This document shows positions 52,210 through 55,291 of a stretch of DNA of 55,291 nt, piece after piece (within the stretch, counting starts at the first letter, position 1; the number at the start of each line of letters is the position of its first letter). This DNA comes from Caballeronia novacaledonica. Its GTDB lineage: Bacteria > Pseudomonadota > Gammaproteobacteria > Burkholderiales > Burkholderiaceae. The notes beneath the pieces are model-generated. The model was not told where the DNA came from. It did not search any database and saw only the letters and a program-made list of their open reading frames with translations. The position numbers and the translations under genes are program-made. The DNA lies in contig NZ_OGTP01000033.1 in assembly GCF_900258035.1 (NCBI RefSeq), positions 1 through 55,291 of the forward strand, written 5' to 3'.

Positions 52210-52923
52210 ATGCAATTTTCCTACCTCGTCACCTTCATTCATCCCGATGCGGACGCGCGCGTCAGCGAAGCAGACCGGCTGCGCGTGATCGCCGCGCTCG
52301 AAGCGACGCCCGCGATGAGCCGCATGCGTCTCTATACGCCCGCTGCCGCGGATGACTTCTACACCGATGACGGCCCGTCGCCGATCCTCGCATTCCAGCT
52401 CGACTTCGAACGTCTGTCGGATCTCGAAGCAGCCATCGCGCCGCAAGGGCATCTCCAGGCGCTTGCGCGGCTGGATCTGGGCAGTCTCAGGTTGAGCGCC
52501 GTCGAGCAGCAAGTGATGCTGCGCCGGCCCTTTCCCGTGCTCGATCCGACGCCGCACGTTCCGCAGGGCGCGTTGCCTTGCCAGTTCCTCGTGCACTATC
52601 CGGGGCGCGCCGAAAACTTCGATGAATGGCTTGGCTACTATCTGTCGCATCACCCGCAGATCATGAAGTTCTTCGACGGCGTGCGCGAGATCGAAATCTT
52701 CACGCGCGTGGACTGGGTCGATGCGATGCCGTGGAAGCGCGTGCACTACATGCAACGCAACCGGCTGATGTTCGACAGCCCCGACGCGATCACGCGGGCG
52801 ATGAACTCTTCCGTGCGGCACGACATGCGGGCGGACTTCGAGCAGTTCCCGCCGTTCGAAGGCAGCAACATTCATCATCCGATGTGGGCCGATACCCGTT
52901 ATCCGGAACAGGGATCATCGTAA
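52210..52923 (+). CDS. EthD-like duplicated dimeric alpha/beta-barrel protein
   Basis: The 237-residue protein appears to consist of two ferredoxin-like halves. The second half (PCQFLVHYPGRAENFDEW, then YYLSHHPQIMKFFDGVREIE) resembles EthD domains, which often bind or process oxygenated aromatic products. ATG 52210 starts 26 bases after the asparaginase-like stop. It is the last gene of the operon. Family level is moderately secure and activity unknown. Confidence 0.7.
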   Translation: MQFSYLVTFIHPDADARVSEADRLRVIAALEATPAMSRMRLYTPAAADDFYTDDGPSPILAFQLDFERLSDLEAAIAPQGHLQALARLDLGSLRLSAVEQQVMLRRPFPVLDPTPHVPQGALPCQFLVHYPGRAENFDEWLGYYLSHHPQIMKFFDGVREIEIFTRVDWVDAMPWKRVHYMQRNRLMFDSPDAITRAMNSSVRHDMRADFEQFPPFEGSNIHHPMWADTRYPEQGSS

Positions 52924-52974
52924 CGAAGATGGGATCGATGCCTCTTGCTCTTACGTGACGAAACCGAGCTGTTC

Positions 52975-53143
52975 ACTGATCTTGTCGCGAAGCGAACTTC
53001 CCCGACTCGACATCCTCGTCACCAACATCCCGGCGCGACTCGCGGATGTCACGACTTCCGATCCGGACTTCGATTTCAACCAGGGCAAGAGATTCGGCGA
53101 TGCGGTGCGTCGCTGCCATGAACTGGACGACCTCGGGCTTTAG
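52975..53143 (+). pseudogene. Possible fragment of a short-chain dehydrogenase gene
   Basis: The plus frame reads LPRLDILVTNIPARLADV followed by DPDFDFN, recalling the RLDILVNNAG box of short-chain dehydrogenases. It has no start of its own and stops soon after. The match is short and may be chance. Confidence 0.25.
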
Positions 53144-53298
53144 CTGTATCCGCTGATGCCTTCGTTCGTTCTCAGCGTAATGGCGATGACCGGCCAGTCC
53201 GAGTAGCTGCCGACCCGCGACACGATCGGCCGCTTCAGTGGGATCAGCACGGGCTGTAATTCGAGCGAATGAAACGTCAACTGCGCCAGTGGCTTCAT
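53140..53298 (-). pseudogene. N-terminal remnant of an enolase-superfamily (mandelate racemase-like) gene
   Basis: The 52-residue frame (LQPVLIPLKRPIVSRVGSYS, then WPVIAITLRTNEGISGYS) matches the capping-domain start of mandelate racemase/muconate cycloisomerase-type enzymes, normally ~370 residues. It then ends in a stop and no barrel domain follows. GGAGGAAG stands five bases before ATG 53298, so translation signals survive. It follows the tautomerase gene after 34 bases and was probably its operon partner before a deletion. Confidence 0.7.
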
Positions 53299-53332
53299 GT
53301 CTTCCTCCATGCGCTGCGAGCGCTGATCCAGG

Positions 53333-53725
53333 TTAGTCGGCGGGTGCGTACTGCATTTCCCCGTTGCCGAACGACCAGTTCTCGCGTGCGACCTCGACCA
53401 GGCTGATCCAGACATCTTCCTTTCGCAGACCCGTCTTCTTTGAAATGCCGTCGGCAACGGCGGCATAGAAGGCCTTCTTCACATCGATCGAACGGCCCGT
53501 GTTCCAGGTGATCTGGATGAAAACAATCGAAGGAGAGTAGGAGATGCCGAGATAGCCATCGGCCGGATAGACGAGTTCGCCAGCATCGTGGCGGGTAACG
53601 ATCTGAAACTTGTCGTTGGCGGGGACACCGGCGATCGAGGTCATCGCCTCGTAGACGGTGTCGCTGACAGCCTGAGCGACGGCGGGTGGCGCGGCTTTCG
53701 AAAGATCGATTCGGACGAGTGGCAT
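53333..53725 (-). CDS. Tautomerase-superfamily protein
   Basis: The 130-residue protein begins MPLVRIDL, leaving Pro as the N-terminal catalytic residue as in 4-oxalocrotonate tautomerase and malonate semialdehyde decarboxylase-type enzymes. FVQITWNTGRS-like FIQITWNTGRSIDVKKAFYA and KEDVWISLVEVARENWSFG fit the longer two-repeat members of about 130 residues. It is divergent from a LysR regulator and followed by the enolase-superfamily remnant. Confidence 0.85.
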   Translation of the reverse strand: MPLVRIDLSKAAPPAVAQAVSDTVYEAMTSIAGVPANDKFQIVTRHDAGELVYPADGYLGISYSPSIVFIQITWNTGRSIDVKKAFYAAVADGISKKTGLRKEDVWISLVEVARENWSFGNGEMQYAPAD

Positions 53726-53793
53726 AGTGGCCTCAAAGGCGAGAGTGCGTGATAACGCCTATCAGGTTAGACTCAACGATCTCTTTCCAAAAG

Positions 53794-53803
53794 CGAATAT
53801 TCG
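53794..53803. promoter_or_regulatory. Palindrome between tautomerase and LysR genes
   Basis: CGAATATTCG is a perfect 10-bp palindrome in the 105-base divergent gap, a reasonable place for a LysR binding site controlling both directions. Confidence 0.35.
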
Positions 53804-53830
53804 GACTGTCGAAAATGACGGAATGGAATA

Positions 53831-54721
53831 ATGATCGATGAACTGAAATCCTTCGTGGCGGTGGTCGAGGAAACCTCTTTGACCCGTGCTGCGCAAAAGC
53901 TATGCGTCACGCAATCGGCGATATCGAAGCGCATGCAGCGGCTGGAAGATGTGTTGGGCGCGCCACTTCTCGACCGCAATTCCAAACCGCCGCGTGCAAC
54001 CGCGCTTGCGCATCGTATCCACGAGCATGCCGTTCCGTTGCTCGCTTCTTTCGACCGGCTGATGAATGTGGCCCGTGAGGACGGTGATCCTTCGGGAAGG
54101 CTGCGCTTCGGTTTGCCGCAGGGTATCGCCGACATCGTCCTCTTCGACGCCCTGACCGCGCTCAAGGACGCATTTCCAGCACTCGAAGTGACGTTGAAAT
54201 CGGACTGGAGTCCGTGCCTGCTTCGTCTGCTCGATGCAGGTGGACTGGATGCCGCCGCCATCTTGAGTCCGAAGGGCAGGCAACCTGCGGAGGCCTACGC
54301 GGGTCAACATGTTGCGACCATGGAACTCGTCGTCGTGCAGAGCAAAAGGCGTCCACTGGTTTCGAATCGTGCGACGCTCCCTGCGATTGCAGATGGCGGA
54401 TGGATTCTGAACCCCGAAGGATGCGGCTATCGAGCGGCGCTGCAACACGCGATCCAGGCCGCCGGGTACGCGTTGCGCGTCAAGGCAGACACGCACGGCA
54501 GCGAGATGCAACTTCAGCTCATCGCTTCCGGCCTAGGATTGGGCCTGGTTCCGCGCAGTGTCCTTGCCCACAGCGTGTGGCAGCGGCGGCTCGAAGTCGT
54601 GAAGGTCGCACGCTTCGCGCCTCAACTCGATGTGTGGCTATTGCATGCGCCTCACCTCGGGAACCTCAGCCGGGCGATTGCGCACCTCGGAGACACGATG
54701 AAGTCTTCGTTCAGGTCTTAG
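53831..54721 (+). CDS. LysR-family transcriptional regulator
   Basis: The 296-residue protein has the N-terminal LysR HTH (ELKSFVAVVEETSLTRAAQK, then LCVTQSAISKRMQRLEDVLG) and a periplasmic-binding-like effector domain from ~90 (GRLRFGLPQGIADI, then LGLGLVPRSVLAHS). It diverges from the tautomerase gene and probably controls it in response to the substrate of that now-broken operon. Confidence 0.92.
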   Translation: MIDELKSFVAVVEETSLTRAAQKLCVTQSAISKRMQRLEDVLGAPLLDRNSKPPRATALAHRIHEHAVPLLASFDRLMNVAREDGDPSGRLRFGLPQGIADIVLFDALTALKDAFPALEVTLKSDWSPCLLRLLDAGGLDAAAILSPKGRQPAEAYAGQHVATMELVVVQSKRRPLVSNRATLPAIADGGWILNPEGCGYRAALQHAIQAAGYALRVKADTHGSEMQLQLIASGLGLGLVPRSVLAHSVWQRRLEVVKVARFAPQLDVWLLHAPHLGNLSRAIAHLGDTMKSSFRS

Positions 54722-55061
54722 GGCTTGCGGTAATCCTACGGCTGCAAGTATCTTCAATTAGCAAGCGGGGGCTCGGCAGCAGGTAGCGTCCTCTTTGATC
54801 ACGAGGCCAAAAGGAGCCCTTGGGCGCATGGGTATGCGGTGGGGACGAGATGCATGTAGTCCAGGCCCAACGCCCGCCGGAAAATCGCAGCGGCACGTTA
54901 TCGCGCTTGCTATGCCAGGCCAATCAGACGGCAATGTTTTGCGCTCTACCTGGACGATGCGCGATCGATCGCCGACACGAGGTGGGCGAGACGGTCAGTG
55001 CATGAGGAAATCCGCCTCTGGGTATACAGTTTAATGTACGTGTATCCATGGGAGGTGATCA
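54722..55061. other. Intergenic region with truncated upstream part of a lost gene
   Basis: No coding sequence was found. At its right end GGAGGTGAT (55051-55059) stands before an ATG at 55061, which would code only 13 residues before a stop because the IS begins there. Confidence 0.4.
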
Positions 55062-55291
55062 TGCACGGTAATCCCCCCGCTAATAACGCGGGTCGGAAGT
55101 AGACTATGCTGCGGCAGTGAGCCGCTGTTTTGGTGTCACGCCTCCGAGGCCCATGTTAGGGCGCTCGTGATTGTATTGCCACATCCATTCGGTCGCGAAG
55201 TGCTGCACGTGTGTGAGGTCATCCCAGTGGTATTGCGACAGCCATTCATACCGCACCGTCCGGTTGAACCGCTCCACATAGGCGTTCTGTT
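55062..55291 (-). mobile_element. IS3-family insertion sequence, partial (right part)
   Basis: The transposase end is followed by a terminus-like stretch starting TGCACGGTAATCCCCCCGC at 55062. IS3-family ends begin with TG, so 55062 is the likely edge. The element continues past the window end. Confidence 0.65.
55104..55291 (-). CDS. IS3-family transposase OrfB, C-terminal part
   Basis: The minus strand encodes 61 residues to a TAG: VERFNRTVRYEWLSQYHWD, then WQYNHERPNMGLGGVTP and KQRL. This is the end of the IS3-family DDE integrase domain, including the final catalytic Glu region (YVERFNRT) and the NHERP box. It is cut by the window end and appears intact as far as seen. Confidence 0.9.
   Translation of the reverse strand, partial: QNAYVERFNRTVRYEWLSQYHWDDLTHVQHFATEWMWQYNHERPNMGLGGVTPKQRLTAAA

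Overview
The window is GC-rich DNA from a betaproteobacterium, most probably Paraburkholderia or Caballeronia (Burkholderiaceae). This rests on the OmpC-like porin, the aromatic-acid MFS carrier, the triheme cytochrome c beside a caa3-type oxidase, tightly overlapping operons and overall protein style. No rRNA, tRNA or CRISPR array was seen. All functions are read from sequence without any search.

Layout. 1-5000 is a conflict or defence-like region: a YhcG/DUF1016 nuclease lacking its N-terminal domain, a small unknown gene, then a two-gene unit made of a STAND/NLR-like NTPase with TPR-like repeats and a 130-residue protein resembling Bell/HeLo-type cell-death effectors. The N-terminus of the NTPase and the C-terminus of the small protein carry the same ~22-residue RHIM/BASS-like motif, the signature of amyloid-templated signalling. 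5134-21874 is a Tc (ABC) toxin locus: one gene encoding a natural TcB-TcC fusion with an unrecognised C-terminal domain, then a large TcA subunit. 22388-27562 (minus strand) holds a regulator with receiver, LuxR HTH, PAS and degenerate kinase parts, an autotransporter and an HD-GYP-type protein. 27801-31284 is a complete Recombinase-In-Trio (RIT) element with near-perfect 39-bp inverted ends.

31648-37096 (minus strand) is a five-gene caa3-type cytochrome oxidase operon with a triheme cytochrome c at its end. An FdhF/YdeP-like molybdopterin oxidoreductase diverges from it, followed by an IS630 remnant. 40244-52923 looks like one catabolic regulon: an MFS carrier, porin and maleate isomerase-like enzyme on the minus strand, a TetR regulator, and on the plus strand an eleven-gene cluster. 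That cluster contains a Rieske oxygenase, its FAD reductase and Rieske ferredoxin, a dihydroorotate dehydrogenase-like pair (PyrD/PyrK), an asparaginase-like hydrolase, two cupins, SnoaL-like and EthD-like proteins. Both arms carry a matching near-palindrome, AGAATGYCRTTCW, at their promoters. The enzyme set suggests ring oxidation of a nitrogen-containing substrate ending in a C4 acid, but the substrate is not identifiable from sequence.

53140-54721 holds a decayed enolase-superfamily gene, a tautomerase and a divergent LysR regulator. The window ends inside an IS3-family insertion sequence that appears to have landed on the start codon of an unknown gene.
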